From: Sulfurimonas sp.
GTDB lineage: Bacteria > Campylobacterota > Campylobacteria > Campylobacterales > Sulfurimonadaceae
Assembly (NCBI GenBank): GCA_027063505.1
Contig: JAMORO010000038.1
Coordinates: forward strand, 1 to 64,000
Reading direction: 5' to 3'
Length of the DNA: 64,000 nt
The translations under genes and the position numbers were made by a program. The notes under the pieces were generated by a model. The model had not been told where the DNA came from and did no database searches. It saw nothing but the letters and a program-made list of their open reading frames with translations. Position 1 is the stretch's first letter, and each line of letters begins with the position of its first letter. This document shows, piece by piece, positions 54,482 to 63,526 of this stretch.

Positions 54482-56257
54482 TTGAGTAGAAGACACAAAA
54501 GTAAACAACCAAAACGAGATACTGTTACATTTACAGCAAAAGACTTTTTACCAACGACTCGTGCAGATATGGATGCAAGAGGTTGGGATTACTGTGATGT
54601 AATTCTAGTAAGTGGGGATTCATATATAGATTCTCCTTTTATTGGTGTTGCTATGGTTGGTCGTATGCTTGAGAGAATGGGCTATAAAGTAGGAATGATA
54701 GGACAACCTGATATAAAGACACCTGATGACATTATGCGTTTAGGTGAGCCTAAACTCTACTGGGGTGTGAGTGGTGGAAGTGTTGATAGTATGGTTAGTA
54801 ACTATACGGCAACAAAAAAGTTTAGAAATTCAGATGATTATACTCCAGGTGGAAAAAATACAAAACGCCCTGACCGTGCTTTGAGTGTTTACTGTAATCT
54901 TATTCGCCGTTACTTTAAAAATACTGTTCCTTTAGTGCTTGGTGGTATTGAAGCGAGTCTTCGCCGTACAAGTCACTATGACTACTGGTCTAACAAGATG
55001 AAAAAACCAATTTTATTTGACTCTAAAGCAGATATTATGGTTTATGGTATGGGCGAGATAGCTATAGAACAACTGACTAAAGCGATAGCTGATGGAAGAG
55101 ACTATAGAGATATTAGAGGTATCTGTTACATCTCAAAAGAGCCAAATTATGAGTTTATTCAACTCCCTTCACATCAAGAGTGTGTCGATACACCTGAAAA
55201 ATATATAGATCTTTTTGATGACTTTTATGATAATAACGATCCAATATCTGCTAAAGGACTCTGCCAACCTGTAGATACACGTTTTCTTATTCAAAATCCC
55301 CCTTGTGATTATTTAAATGAAGATGAGATGGATGCCAACTCAAATCTTCCCTTTACAAGAGAGCAACACCCTCACTATGAAAAGATGGGAAAAGTGAAAT
55401 GTTTAGAGACTATTAAGTTCTCTATCATGACACATCATGGGTGTTGGGGTGAGTGTAACTTCTGTGCTATTGGTGTACACCAAGGACGAACGATAAGACC
55501 TCGTTCTGAAAAAAATATACTCACTGAAGCGAAAGATTTTAATAAGTATAAAGACTATAAAGGTATTATCTCTGATGTAGGTGGTCCTACTGCAAATATG
55601 TATGGCTATGAGTGTGGTAAAAAACTTAAACTTGGTACTTGTGACCATCAACGTTGTGTAGACTCTACACATCTCTGCTCTACTATGAAAGTGGATCACT
55701 CTCGAAATATCAACCTATTACGTCAAGTGAGAGAAGTAGAAGGGGTAAGAAAAGCTTTTGTTGCATCGGGAATAAGATACGATTTTATAACAGAAGATAA
55801 AAAGCATGGATATACCTATCTTAAAGAGATGGTAAAACATCATATCTCGGGACAGATGAAAGTTGCTCCTGAGCATACACAGCAGCATGTCCTTGACCTA
55901 ATGGGAAAACCAGGAAAGCAGACTCTTGTTGATTTTAAAAAGATGTATGACCGTTTAAATAAAGAAGAGGGTAAAAACCAGTTCTTAACCTACTATCTTA
56001 TAGCAGCACATCCTGGCTGTGAAGAGAAAGATATGCATGAGTTAAAGCGTTTTACAACAGATGAACTGCAGATGAATCCTGAACAGGCTCAGGTCTTTAC
56101 TCCCACCCCATCTACATACTCTGCTGTAATGTATTATACGGAAATGGATCCTAAAACTCGTAAGAAGATTTTCGTAGAAAAAGATACGAAACGAAAAGAG
56201 AAACAGAAACAGATTGTAGTTGCTAAAGATAGTTTTTCTAGTGGTTTTGCTTCATAG
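54482..56257 (+). CDS. YgiQ-family radical SAM protein
   Basis: 591 residues starting at TTG after TAAGG. The N-terminal cobalamin-binding-like domain (YCDVILVSGDSYIDSPF...GRMLERMGYKVG) is followed by the UPF0313 signature region LGGIEASLRRTSHYDYWS. The radical SAM cluster motif is HHGCWGECNFCAIGVHQGR (CX3CX2C), and PEHTQQHVLDLMGKP and AHPGCEEKDM follow. The reaction of YgiQ proteins is not established. It is shorter than the E. coli protein (about 740), mostly at the C-terminus. Confidence 0.9.
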   Translation: MSRRHKSKQPKRDTVTFTAKDFLPTTRADMDARGWDYCDVILVSGDSYIDSPFIGVAMVGRMLERMGYKVGMIGQPDIKTPDDIMRLGEPKLYWGVSGGSVDSMVSNYTATKKFRNSDDYTPGGKNTKRPDRALSVYCNLIRRYFKNTVPLVLGGIEASLRRTSHYDYWSNKMKKPILFDSKADIMVYGMGEIAIEQLTKAIADGRDYRDIRGICYISKEPNYEFIQLPSHQECVDTPEKYIDLFDDFYDNNDPISAKGLCQPVDTRFLIQNPPCDYLNEDEMDANSNLPFTREQHPHYEKMGKVKCLETIKFSIMTHHGCWGECNFCAIGVHQGRTIRPRSEKNILTEAKDFNKYKDYKGIISDVGGPTANMYGYECGKKLKLGTCDHQRCVDSTHLCSTMKVDHSRNINLLRQVREVEGVRKAFVASGIRYDFITEDKKHGYTYLKEMVKHHISGQMKVAPEHTQQHVLDLMGKPGKQTLVDFKKMYDRLNKEEGKNQFLTYYLIAAHPGCEEKDMHELKRFTTDELQMNPEQAQVFTPTPSTYSAVMYYTEMDPKTRKKIFVEKDTKRKEKQKQIVVAKDSFSSGFAS

Positions 56258-56397
56258 ATAGATAACTTTTATTTATAATTAACTCTTCTTCTATGCTCTT
56301 TGTAGCGAAATAGTAACACATTATTATAATAATGTTAATTCATATGCTATTTTAAAGTTTTTTGTATCACTTAAAACTTCTATAAGTATTTATCTCT

Positions 56398-56403
56398 TAT
56401 AAT
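56398..56403 (+). promoter_or_regulatory. Probable -10 element of the Tad pilus operon
   Basis: TATAAT in CTCTTATAATAATAC, 44 bases before the cpaA start. It is the only good promoter in the 190-bp gap between ygiQ and the Tad genes; the rest of that gap is AT-rich and gene-free. Confidence 0.55.
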
Positions 56404-56409
56404 AATACA

Positions 56410-56429
56410 TATCACAAATGTATCACAAA
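56410..56429 (+). promoter_or_regulatory. Tandem TATCACAAA repeat (11-bp period) at the Tad promoter
   Basis: TATCACAAA at 56410-56418 and again at 56421-56429, exactly 11 bases apart. It starts near the expected transcription start. The core ATCACA-N5-ATCACA is the same as at 1744-1760. In this position a bound protein would more likely repress. Confidence 0.4.
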
Positions 56430-56447
56430 AACTTATAAGAGAGATAA

Positions 56448-56843
56448 ATGATAATTCTTTTTTTTATTGCTGTATCTGGGGTTGTTTCATACATAGATAT
56501 AAAGAAAGGACTTATCTTAGATAAGATAATGTTTCCCTCTTTTTTTATTTTGTTAGTACTAAAGTATTTTGAAAGTGATTTAAGTACTTATGATTTTATT
56601 GCAGTATCTATAATTTTGGTTATATTTATTATTCCCATTATTCTAAACTTTAGTTTTGGAGGGGGAGATCTTCGATTTGGTGCATTTTGTGCACTTTTTG
56701 TAGGTTTACCTTCTCTTGGTTATTTTGTAATAGTTTCAGGTTTGGCACATCTGTTTATTTTAACTATGTTAAAGAAAAAATCTTTTGCATTTGCACCTGC
56801 TATGACTATAGGTGCTTTAAGTGCATACCTAATAGGTGTATAA
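56448..56843 (+). CDS. cpaA: Tad-type prepilin peptidase (CpaA/TadV)
   Basis: Inner-membrane aspartyl protease that trims Flp prepilins. The 131 residues have four membrane segments. The first catalytic Asp is in SYIDIKKGLI and the second in FGGGDLRFGA (GxGD motif). There is no N-terminal methylase domain, as usual for TadV. AGAGAGA serves as ribosome-binding site and lies in one arm of an inverted repeat with TATCTCTTATAA at 56391. It begins the Tad operon; the next gene starts on the base after its stop. Confidence 0.9.
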   Translation: MIILFFIAVSGVVSYIDIKKGLILDKIMFPSFFILLVLKYFESDLSTYDFIAVSIILVIFIIPIILNFSFGGGDLRFGAFCALFVGLPSLGYFVIVSGLAHLFILTMLKKKSFAFAPAMTIGALSAYLIGV

Positions 56844-57125
56844 ATGAGAAATGGTTCAGCAGCAATAGTTCCCTTATTTCTAGGAATAATGATTCTTTTT
56901 TGGTTTATATATTTTATGGGTGGTGCAAATGATAATTTGCATAAAGTCACAAAAATGGAACACGTAAAACATATTGAAGAGCGTTTGCTAAAAGCGGCAA
57001 TAGCAAAAAGAATAAAACTTTTAGAAGAAAATGCTGAAAGTCCAACACCTTTATCTGATGCTGAGATAGATAAAGCGGTAAACGATTACATTGCAATTAT
57101 GATGAGAAAAAACAATATCGACTAA
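56844..57125 (+). CDS. Small single-pass membrane protein of the Tad locus
   Basis: 93 residues: one membrane segment near the N-terminus (about 7-25, AAIVPLFLGIMILFWFIYF) and then a charged helix (HVKHIEERLLKAAIAKRIKLLEEN) likely to coil. I do not recognise it. It lacks the G-x4-E-[YF] processing site of Flp pilins, so it is not the pilin. It follows cpaA with no gap and precedes the large secreted protein by 13 bases. A role in pilus assembly is inferred only from position. Confidence 0.55.
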   Translation: MRNGSAAIVPLFLGIMILFWFIYFMGGANDNLHKVTKMEHVKHIEERLLKAAIAKRIKLLEENAESPTPLSDAEIDKAVNDYIAIMMRKNNID

Positions 57126-57138
57126 TAGGAGATTATAC

Positions 57139-58977
57139 ATGAAAAAAACGAATATAATAGTAAGTACATTATTACTATTAGCCCTTACTGAGGTTGCTAA
57201 TGCCCAAGACACTGTAACAGATATTGGAACTGCATATGACAGACCTGAAAGTAAAGGTGGTTCTGAAGATGTATATGGTAACAAAATCCTATATCAAACA
57301 GTTGATATTACAAAGTCTAACTATAGTGTAGATAACTTCTGGAGTAACTTCAAAGGTGATAATCATTCAAAAAGTACTTTTAATAATATATCTACATCGG
57401 GTATGTTTGAGTTAACTGTAGAAGAGACTTTTGCATGTAAAGATGGAGGCTTAAAGGTTGAAGGCTGTTCTGGTCAAAAACCATTTTTAGTAAATGCTTC
57501 TGTACTTGACAATGAAGATACTCAAAAAGATAGTGTGGGGGCAGATTTACCTGAAGGCGAATATAGAATACCTTATGATAGTGCTGATAACTATGATAAA
57601 GACAATAATGATGCATTTTATGCACTAGATGTTTATAGAGATATGGATTACTATAGAGATGAAGCAATAGCAGCCACTGAAGGTAGAAAGAGCTTTTTTG
57701 GATATATAAAAGATCTTTTTACAAACTACTTTTCACCTGATACTGAGCAAACAGGTAGTGTACTAAATCAGGGTGAAAATGATGCGAAAGATCGTTATAT
57801 GGCCAATATGGTTTTTGGTTTACAAAAAGATTATAGAGTACAGAAAAATGATCCCCTAGATCTTACACACACAAATGCAGCAAACAGCAGTAAAAATATC
57901 TCACTTTTAGATTATAATGCACAGATGATAACTTCTACAACTAGTTGTAGTGGCTTCTTCTTATCTTTTGACCCAGATAGTGTTACATGTCAAACTATCA
58001 GTTTTTTTGGTATGGCAAACTGGATGCCATTTTTTAGTGATAACTCTAGCCAAGAGATAGAGACTCAGTCTGTTATGCAAGATACTGAAACTACTCTTTT
58101 AACTATCGCTGGAAAGTTAGATGGTAAGAATTATATTACTAATTATACATCAATAGATGAACATGGTCGAAGAAGTTTTGTTGGTGAAATCTTTAAACCA
58201 ATGACAAGTATGATGGGTGGGATGTTTAGATTTTTCTTTGGAAATAGTTCAAGAACTACAACAGAAGTTGTATCTGCAAACTTTACTTTTGATAACCCAG
58301 CACCACTCTCATTTGTAACTACAGATGGATCATCTGTAATAGGTTTTGAAAAGTTTAAACTTTTAGGTCTAGAGAGTGTTTATGGAACTGTTGCAACCTC
58401 TTGTAGAGTTAAACAGAAAACAGGTTTTTTCAATTTATGGTCAGGTTATAGAACTTTTGTAAAAGGTGATGGACAGGAAACAAAAATTGACATGGAGGGT
58501 GGTGGTTTTTTTAGTTTCTTAAGTTCAACTCCTGATTATGATGAGCTAAACTATGAGGAAGAAAACCATAGATCTTTTGGTGACTGGGGACGTCATGATG
58601 TGGTAACTGTTACTTCTGATGATTGGATTGATTGGTGTAAAAGAAATCAGGGAAGACAAAGAAAAGGCTTATTTGGTAGAATGTTTGATAACTTTAATGA
58701 TACAATAGACTATCTTTTAAATAAAGACAATACTTTAACTGGATATGATGAGCAGTTAGACGGTGTACTTTCAGATGAACACTATACAGTTGATAAGTAT
58801 AAAGAAAAAGTATATCATGGTTTAATCTTACATGTACAAAAAACAAGTAGTGAAGATATTAAAGTTGGGACTGTTGGAACAACAACATCATACAAGTTAA
58901 TGAATGTTAATCAAGGTAATACTCGTGCAAACACTCATGGTAATACTCGTGGTAATGGACAAGGCGGAAAAAAATAA
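57139..58977 (+). CDS. Large secreted protein of unknown function in the Tad locus
   Basis: 612 residues. The signal peptide is MKKTNIIVSTLLLLALTEVANAQ. The mature chain is acidic, rich in Asn, Asp and Ser, with several short aromatic patches (FFGYI, FFLSF, WMPFF, MFRFFFG, GGFFSFL). At least six cysteines could form disulfides (CKDGGLKVEGC; CSGFF...TC; CRVK; WCKRN). The tail is a low-complexity run of GNTRxN units (NTRANTHGNTRGN). I know no matching family. TadZ follows at once (no gap). It might be a pilus-associated adhesin or a periplasmic assembly factor. Confidence 0.6.
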   Translation: MKKTNIIVSTLLLLALTEVANAQDTVTDIGTAYDRPESKGGSEDVYGNKILYQTVDITKSNYSVDNFWSNFKGDNHSKSTFNNISTSGMFELTVEETFACKDGGLKVEGCSGQKPFLVNASVLDNEDTQKDSVGADLPEGEYRIPYDSADNYDKDNNDAFYALDVYRDMDYYRDEAIAATEGRKSFFGYIKDLFTNYFSPDTEQTGSVLNQGENDAKDRYMANMVFGLQKDYRVQKNDPLDLTHTNAANSSKNISLLDYNAQMITSTTSCSGFFLSFDPDSVTCQTISFFGMANWMPFFSDNSSQEIETQSVMQDTETTLLTIAGKLDGKNYITNYTSIDEHGRRSFVGEIFKPMTSMMGGMFRFFFGNSSRTTTEVVSANFTFDNPAPLSFVTTDGSSVIGFEKFKLLGLESVYGTVATSCRVKQKTGFFNLWSGYRTFVKGDGQETKIDMEGGGFFSFLSSTPDYDELNYEEENHRSFGDWGRHDVVTVTSDDWIDWCKRNQGRQRKGLFGRMFDNFNDTIDYLLNKDNTLTGYDEQLDGVLSDEHYTVDKYKEKVYHGLILHVQKTSSEDIKVGTVGTTTSYKLMNVNQGNTRANTHGNTRGNGQGGKK

Positions 58978-60180
58978 ATGGTTATTGCATATGTTTCGAG
59001 AGAAAATGAGGGTTGCTATAATGAGTTACATGATGATATCACAGATGTTAATAACTTTAGAGATATAGAAGAGTTTATCAACTACTATGCAACAAGTAAA
59101 AATAAAGATGTGGTTCTACTCTATAAAGTAGACTCGATTGATCAGATAGAGGCATTACGAGATATATATTTTACTGATAACATCTATATGATAGTTATTG
59201 GTGAAGATAATAGTGACTACTCTTTATTAGCAGGTAAAATTGGTGTAGATGCTTATATACATGAAGATAAAGCTAACTCTGTTTATATTAGAAATATTAT
59301 TAGAGAATCACAAACCGTAATTAAAAAACGCCGTGGTCATAGTAATGTTTCTGTTTTTACAGGAATTAGTGGTGGTGTTGGTACAACAACTATCGCTATG
59401 AACCTTGCGAAATCTCTTTCTGAAAACAATCTAGATAAAAATGTCCTTTTTCTAGATTTTGCTTCTACAAAATCAATCTCAAATCTCTTCTTCGATAATA
59501 TTCAGCCTAAAAAAACTATTGTTGATATTGCTACTGTACAGCGTTTAGAGATGGCAGAACTTTTTGAAAATGGACTTGACCGTATTACAAATAACTTCTA
59601 CTTTGTACCTGGTGTTCAAAAACATACAGATAGAGAGTATTTAGATAAGCCTGAAAATATTCAAATGTTTTTAAGTTTTATTCTTTATATTAAAGAGAAG
59701 TTTGATTTTATTATCATTGATGTTGGTGTTTTTGAAGATGTTGATTTAGAGATTGATATTCAAGAGATAGCAGATAATATTTTTGTAATTACTGAGTTTA
59801 GTATTCCTTCTATGTCAATTTTAAAAACATATATAGATATTATTGATAAAAGTGGTTGGTATAAAAAAACGCATATTTTTGCAAATAGATCAGATGCTTT
59901 TGGATCAGTAACTCAAGATGAGGCAAAAAAGATTTTGAGTAAAGGTTTAAAGCATGATTTTGATATTGACTTCTCTTTGCCAAATGATGCGATGCATTTA
60001 CGAGAGTGTTGGAATGAAGCACAACTTGTAAATGATGTTTATCCAAACTCACCTTTTATGAATGCTATTAGAGAAGTTGGTGATAAGTTTTTTGTTCACG
60101 ATGGCTCTATGTATATCAAGAACTCTCATATTGAAGAAAAAAAGCTTACATTTATGGAAAAGGTTAAGTCATGGCTTTAA
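58978..60180 (+). CDS. tadZ: Tad pilus localisation ATPase TadZ/CpaE
   Basis: 400 residues. An atypical receiver-like domain fills about 1-115. The ParA/MinD-type ATPase domain starts with GISGGVGTTTIAMNLA (Gly132-Thr138), in which the usual P-loop Lys is Thr, a variant known in CpaE. VLFLDFASTKS, the switch region FDFIIIDVGVFED and ITEFSIPSM follow. TadZ places the secretion machine at a cell pole or site. Its last 10 bases overlap tadA. Confidence 0.88.
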   Translation: MVIAYVSRENEGCYNELHDDITDVNNFRDIEEFINYYATSKNKDVVLLYKVDSIDQIEALRDIYFTDNIYMIVIGEDNSDYSLLAGKIGVDAYIHEDKANSVYIRNIIRESQTVIKKRRGHSNVSVFTGISGGVGTTTIAMNLAKSLSENNLDKNVLFLDFASTKSISNLFFDNIQPKKTIVDIATVQRLEMAELFENGLDRITNNFYFVPGVQKHTDREYLDKPENIQMFLSFILYIKEKFDFIIIDVGVFEDVDLEIDIQEIADNIFVITEFSIPSMSILKTYIDIIDKSGWYKKTHIFANRSDAFGSVTQDEAKKILSKGLKHDFDIDFSLPNDAMHLRECWNEAQLVNDVYPNSPFMNAIREVGDKFFVHDGSMYIKNSHIEEKKLTFMEKVKSWL

Positions 60181-61742
60181 AAGAAAAAATAAAAAATAGA
60201 AGCTATGTTCAAGAGACAGAAGTTAAAGAGGTAGAAGTTTCAGGACACAATGAAGATGAAGAGGGTAGTGCTGGCTGTGTTGATATGTGTTTTCCTCTTA
60301 TGTATCAAAATGAGGAGTATTTTAATTTAGCTTGTGAAGTTTATGATAACTTTATTGAGCAGTTAAGTATTAAAAGTCAATTAACAGAAGAGATGATTCG
60401 TGAAGTTATAACGAAACATATCTCAGAATTTTCACTTCCCAAAGTGGCATTAAAAGCTGAAATCGCTGATTTTGTAACTGATAATCTTCTCTATTACGGA
60501 CCAATCTCTACTATAATGAGAATGGCAGGAACAGACTTGAATGATATCATAGTCAACACAAAAGATTATATTGATGTTATCTATAATGGTCAAACTATTG
60601 CTACTCCTTTTAGATTTAGAAATGAAGATGAATTAAGAAGAATTATAAATAGAATGCTTGCAGAATCAAATAGAAAAATTGATGAGTCAAGTCCTATTGC
60701 CTCATCAAAGCTTCCTGATGGTTCTCGTATAGAAATTCAAATTCCCCCCGTAGCAGCAAACTTAGATAAAGATGGGCAAGCAGGCTCTTATGTTACTGTA
60801 AGAAAGTTTCGTGAGATTCCTCTCCTCTTTGAATCGTTAGTTGATTCTCAAATGATAGACCTTAAAATGGCATATTTTTTATTAAAAGCAATTCAAGGAA
60901 AACTAAATATTGTTGTCTCTGGTGGTACATCAAGTGGTAAGACAACTTTCTTAAACGCTATCACTCGTTTTGTTGATGAGAGTGATCAACTTCTTACTAT
61001 CGAAGATACAAAAGAGATGAAACCACAACTGCCATGTCATGCTATTCGTTCTTTTGAAACACGTCCACCAAATGAAGAGGGTGCCGGAGAAATAAATATT
61101 GAGTCTTTACTTCGTACAGCTCTTCGTTCATCTCCTCGTCGTATTATTGTTGGGGAGTGTAGGGGTCCAGAGATTGTAACCATGTTAAACGCTATGAATA
61201 CAGGTCACCCTGGTTCTATGACAACTATACATGCTGATGATACAAAAGAGGCTATTGTTAGGATAGAAAATATGTTTTTAGAAGCACGTCCTACAGCAAA
61301 TATGAACTTTGTTCGTTCTCAAATAGTATCAGCAGTTGATTTAATCGTACAGATTGTTCGTTTTCCTGATGGTCGTAGACGTATTGTAAAGATATCAGAA
61401 CCAGAAAAACGTGTTGAAGAGAATGGTGTTGTCTCAATGCTAGATCTTTTTGAGTTTCAACGATCAGTAAATGCTGAGAATCCAATGGATTCTAGTGGTG
61501 AGTACAAAGCTGTATCTGCATCTATTCGTTCGGCAACTAAAATGCTTCATAATGGTATTATCCTTGATAAAAACATTTTTAATAATGACTTTACAGTTTC
61601 AAGAGAGATGCTAATAGAAGAACTTAGAGCCTTTCATCCAAAAAGAATGTGTGGTTGGAAACTGAACTATATGAGTGAAATAGTAAAAGCAACCCATTCA
61701 TCTGGACAAAATTTACTAGAGAGATGGCCAAACCTACAATAA
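60171..61742 (+). CDS. tadA: Tad secretion ATPase TadA/CpaF
   Basis: Hexameric motor for Flp pilus assembly, of the type II/IV secretion ATPase family. The 523 residues have an N-terminal all-alpha domain (about 40-110) and the PAS-like N-domain with DLNDIIVNTKDYIDVIYNG. Walker A is VVSGGTSSGKTTF (Lys257), the Asp box is LLTIEDTKEM, Walker B is RIIVGECRGPE, and the His box is TGHPGSMTTIHA. About 90 residues follow the normal core, more than in most CpaF. The AAGG before 60171 supports the start. Confidence 0.93.
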   Translation: MALKEKIKNRSYVQETEVKEVEVSGHNEDEEGSAGCVDMCFPLMYQNEEYFNLACEVYDNFIEQLSIKSQLTEEMIREVITKHISEFSLPKVALKAEIADFVTDNLLYYGPISTIMRMAGTDLNDIIVNTKDYIDVIYNGQTIATPFRFRNEDELRRIINRMLAESNRKIDESSPIASSKLPDGSRIEIQIPPVAANLDKDGQAGSYVTVRKFREIPLLFESLVDSQMIDLKMAYFLLKAIQGKLNIVVSGGTSSGKTTFLNAITRFVDESDQLLTIEDTKEMKPQLPCHAIRSFETRPPNEEGAGEINIESLLRTALRSSPRRIIVGECRGPEIVTMLNAMNTGHPGSMTTIHADDTKEAIVRIENMFLEARPTANMNFVRSQIVSAVDLIVQIVRFPDGRRRIVKISEPEKRVEENGVVSMLDLFEFQRSVNAENPMDSSGEYKAVSASIRSATKMLHNGIILDKNIFNNDFTVSREMLIEELRAFHPKRMCGWKLNYMSEIVKATHSSGQNLLERWPNLQ

Positions 61743-62680
61743 TGAGCGAATTAAATATAACAATATTATTACTACTAGTAATTAGTTTTAGTGCTACATT
61801 TTTAGCCTATATTATTTATATAGAATATAATAAAATAAAGCATTTAAATTATGTTAAAAGTGTTATCTCTTTAAAAGATGATGATCAGTTTAATGAAATT
61901 TTAGAGAAAAAAGAGAAAAAAGGAAAGAAAAATTTAGTTTCAAAATTAACAGTTATGATGAAACATGCAGGGCTTAATTTTCACTTTAGTCTCTTTTTGA
62001 TTATATTTTTCTTTTTTGTGATGTTTTCGGGTACTCTTTTCTCACTTTTTTTAAAGCATTGGGTTGGTTATCTTATTGGAATTCCTTTTGGAATTATGAT
62101 TTTTTGGATGATTCTTCAAAATATTATTGTACGTCGTAAAAAAGAGTTTAATCGTGCCCTAGCTACTTCAATTTCAGTTTTAGTTAAAATGATGAAAAAT
62201 GGTATTGGGTTTGAACAGGCCTTAACAAAGTCTATTGGAGTTTCAAGTTCTAAACTTTTTAAAGGTATCTTTAGTAACTTTTTTCAGGAAAAAAATACTT
62301 TAGGAGAAGATGAGGCTTTTAGAAATCTAAATGATTATGTTGATTCTAAAGAGTTACTTATTTTTGCTTTAGCGATTAAAATTGGTCGTGCAAGTGGTGG
62401 TCAGTTTTCAAATACCTTAGAAAAAGTTGAAGAAGCTATTAACTATAGAAAGAAAATGCAAGAAAAAGTTGATGTTGTTACAAGAGAAGGGAGTGTTGGT
62501 TCTTATATAGTTGTTGCAATCTCTATCTTCTTATACTTCTCTCTTAATGGAAATTTTGATGGTAAACTACATGAATATTTCATGAACTCTGAATATGGTA
62601 GATTCCAACTTTTAGGCATAGGAATGTGGATCTTTATGGGTATGATCGCAAATAAATTCATTACAAGGATAGATAAATGA
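61742..62680 (+). CDS. tadB: Tad inner-membrane platform protein TadB
   Basis: 312 residues from the ATG at 61742, which overlaps the tadA stop (TAATG); an ATG at 61724 would add six residues but its AGAGAG abuts the codon. The GspF/T2SSF domain is at about 140-270 (FNRALATSISVLVKMMKNGIGFEQAL), with membrane segments near 5-28, 85-125 and two at the C-terminus. It forms the platform with TadC, encoded next (ATGA overlap). Confidence 0.88.
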   Translation: MSELNITILLLLVISFSATFLAYIIYIEYNKIKHLNYVKSVISLKDDDQFNEILEKKEKKGKKNLVSKLTVMMKHAGLNFHFSLFLIIFFFFVMFSGTLFSLFLKHWVGYLIGIPFGIMIFWMILQNIIVRRKKEFNRALATSISVLVKMMKNGIGFEQALTKSIGVSSSKLFKGIFSNFFQEKNTLGEDEAFRNLNDYVDSKELLIFALAIKIGRASGGQFSNTLEKVEEAINYRKKMQEKVDVVTREGSVGSYIVVAISIFLYFSLNGNFDGKLHEYFMNSEYGRFQLLGIGMWIFMGMIANKFITRIDK

Positions 62681-63513
62681 TAGATACAATCTCTTATATC
62701 TTTATGGCTCTGTCTATTATGATTTTTATGTCAATCGGTGGTTGGGTGTCTTATGTGAAGTATAAGCATAAACAAAAAATAAATAAGATATTTAATCTTT
62801 CAGATACAGCACTTTTGTCGAAAGAAGATAATCAAAAAAAAGCAGATTTTAATTTAAAGCTTTTAAAAGCAGGAATAACACAAAAAGAGTTTAATGAGAT
62901 AGTGATTGGTAGTGTTTTAGCAGGTCTATCTTTAATCGGACTTGTATTTTTAATGCATTTTACTTTAGTTATGAATGTTGGTCTAATTGTTGGGGGTATT
63001 GCTATTGCTATCTTTATGCCTCTACTCTATTTAGAAGAGCAGATTAAGGCAAGAATTAAACGTATTGATAACGATCTTGCAATTTTCTTAGATCTTCTTA
63101 TTATTATTCTTGAAGGTGGTGGTGGTCTTAACAATGCTATCGATAGAGTAACAACAGATGGTGCAGGTGTATTAGGGAAAGATCTTCTTGAAGAGTCTAG
63201 AAAGTTTAAAAATGAGTATATTACATACAGTAGTGAGATTGCATATCATAACTTAGCAGAACGTACGGGATCCGAAGCGATTGCTGCTATTGTAGGTTTT
63301 ATGAAGCTCTCAGAAGAGACAGGTATCGGTGTAAAAACTATATTTGAAAATCAAGCTCAAGAGATTAAAGGAGCTGAAATATTAAATGTAGAGAAAGGTG
63401 CAGCTAGTATGAATATAGGTATTACATTAGTAATGTTTATTTTCATAATACCTGCAGTAATTGCGATGATAGCATTTCCAATGTCAGCTGGCGCATTAGT
63501 AACGGGATTTTAA
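62677..63513 (+). CDS. tadC: Tad inner-membrane platform protein TadC
   Basis: 278 residues with membrane segments near 6-24, 75-120 and 255-275. The GspF domain is at about 130-245 (DNDLAIFLDLLIIILEGGGGLNNAI...SGVG-type core ending in LNVEKGAA). The start overlaps the tadB stop by 4 bases. It is the second platform subunit contacting TadA. Confidence 0.88.
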   Translation: MIDTISYIFMALSIMIFMSIGGWVSYVKYKHKQKINKIFNLSDTALLSKEDNQKKADFNLKLLKAGITQKEFNEIVIGSVLAGLSLIGLVFLMHFTLVMNVGLIVGGIAIAIFMPLLYLEEQIKARIKRIDNDLAIFLDLLIIILEGGGGLNNAIDRVTTDGAGVLGKDLLEESRKFKNEYITYSSEIAYHNLAERTGSEAIAAIVGFMKLSEETGIGVKTIFENQAQEIKGAEILNVEKGAASMNIGITLVMFIFIIPAVIAMIAFPMSAGALVTGF

Positions 63514-63526
63514 ATAAGGGAGTTAT

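Larger units (their letters stand above)
56363..56439 (+). repeat. Imperfect 21-24 base direct repeat upstream of the Tad locus
   Basis: TGTATCAC plus an A-rich segment, ACTT and ATAAG occurs at 56363-56386 and again at 56419-56439, 56 bases apart. The copies flank the probable -10 element. They may be paired operator sites. Confidence 0.5.

Noticed and set aside
56687..56932. Frames overlapping cpaA and the next gene on both strands
   Set aside because: Cys/Phe-rich translation typical of off-frame reading; the CpaA frame has both catalytic Asp residues.
56844..57125. Flp pilin candidate
   Set aside because: It has no G-x4-E-[YF] prepilin cleavage site and too long a charged tail; listed as an unknown membrane protein.
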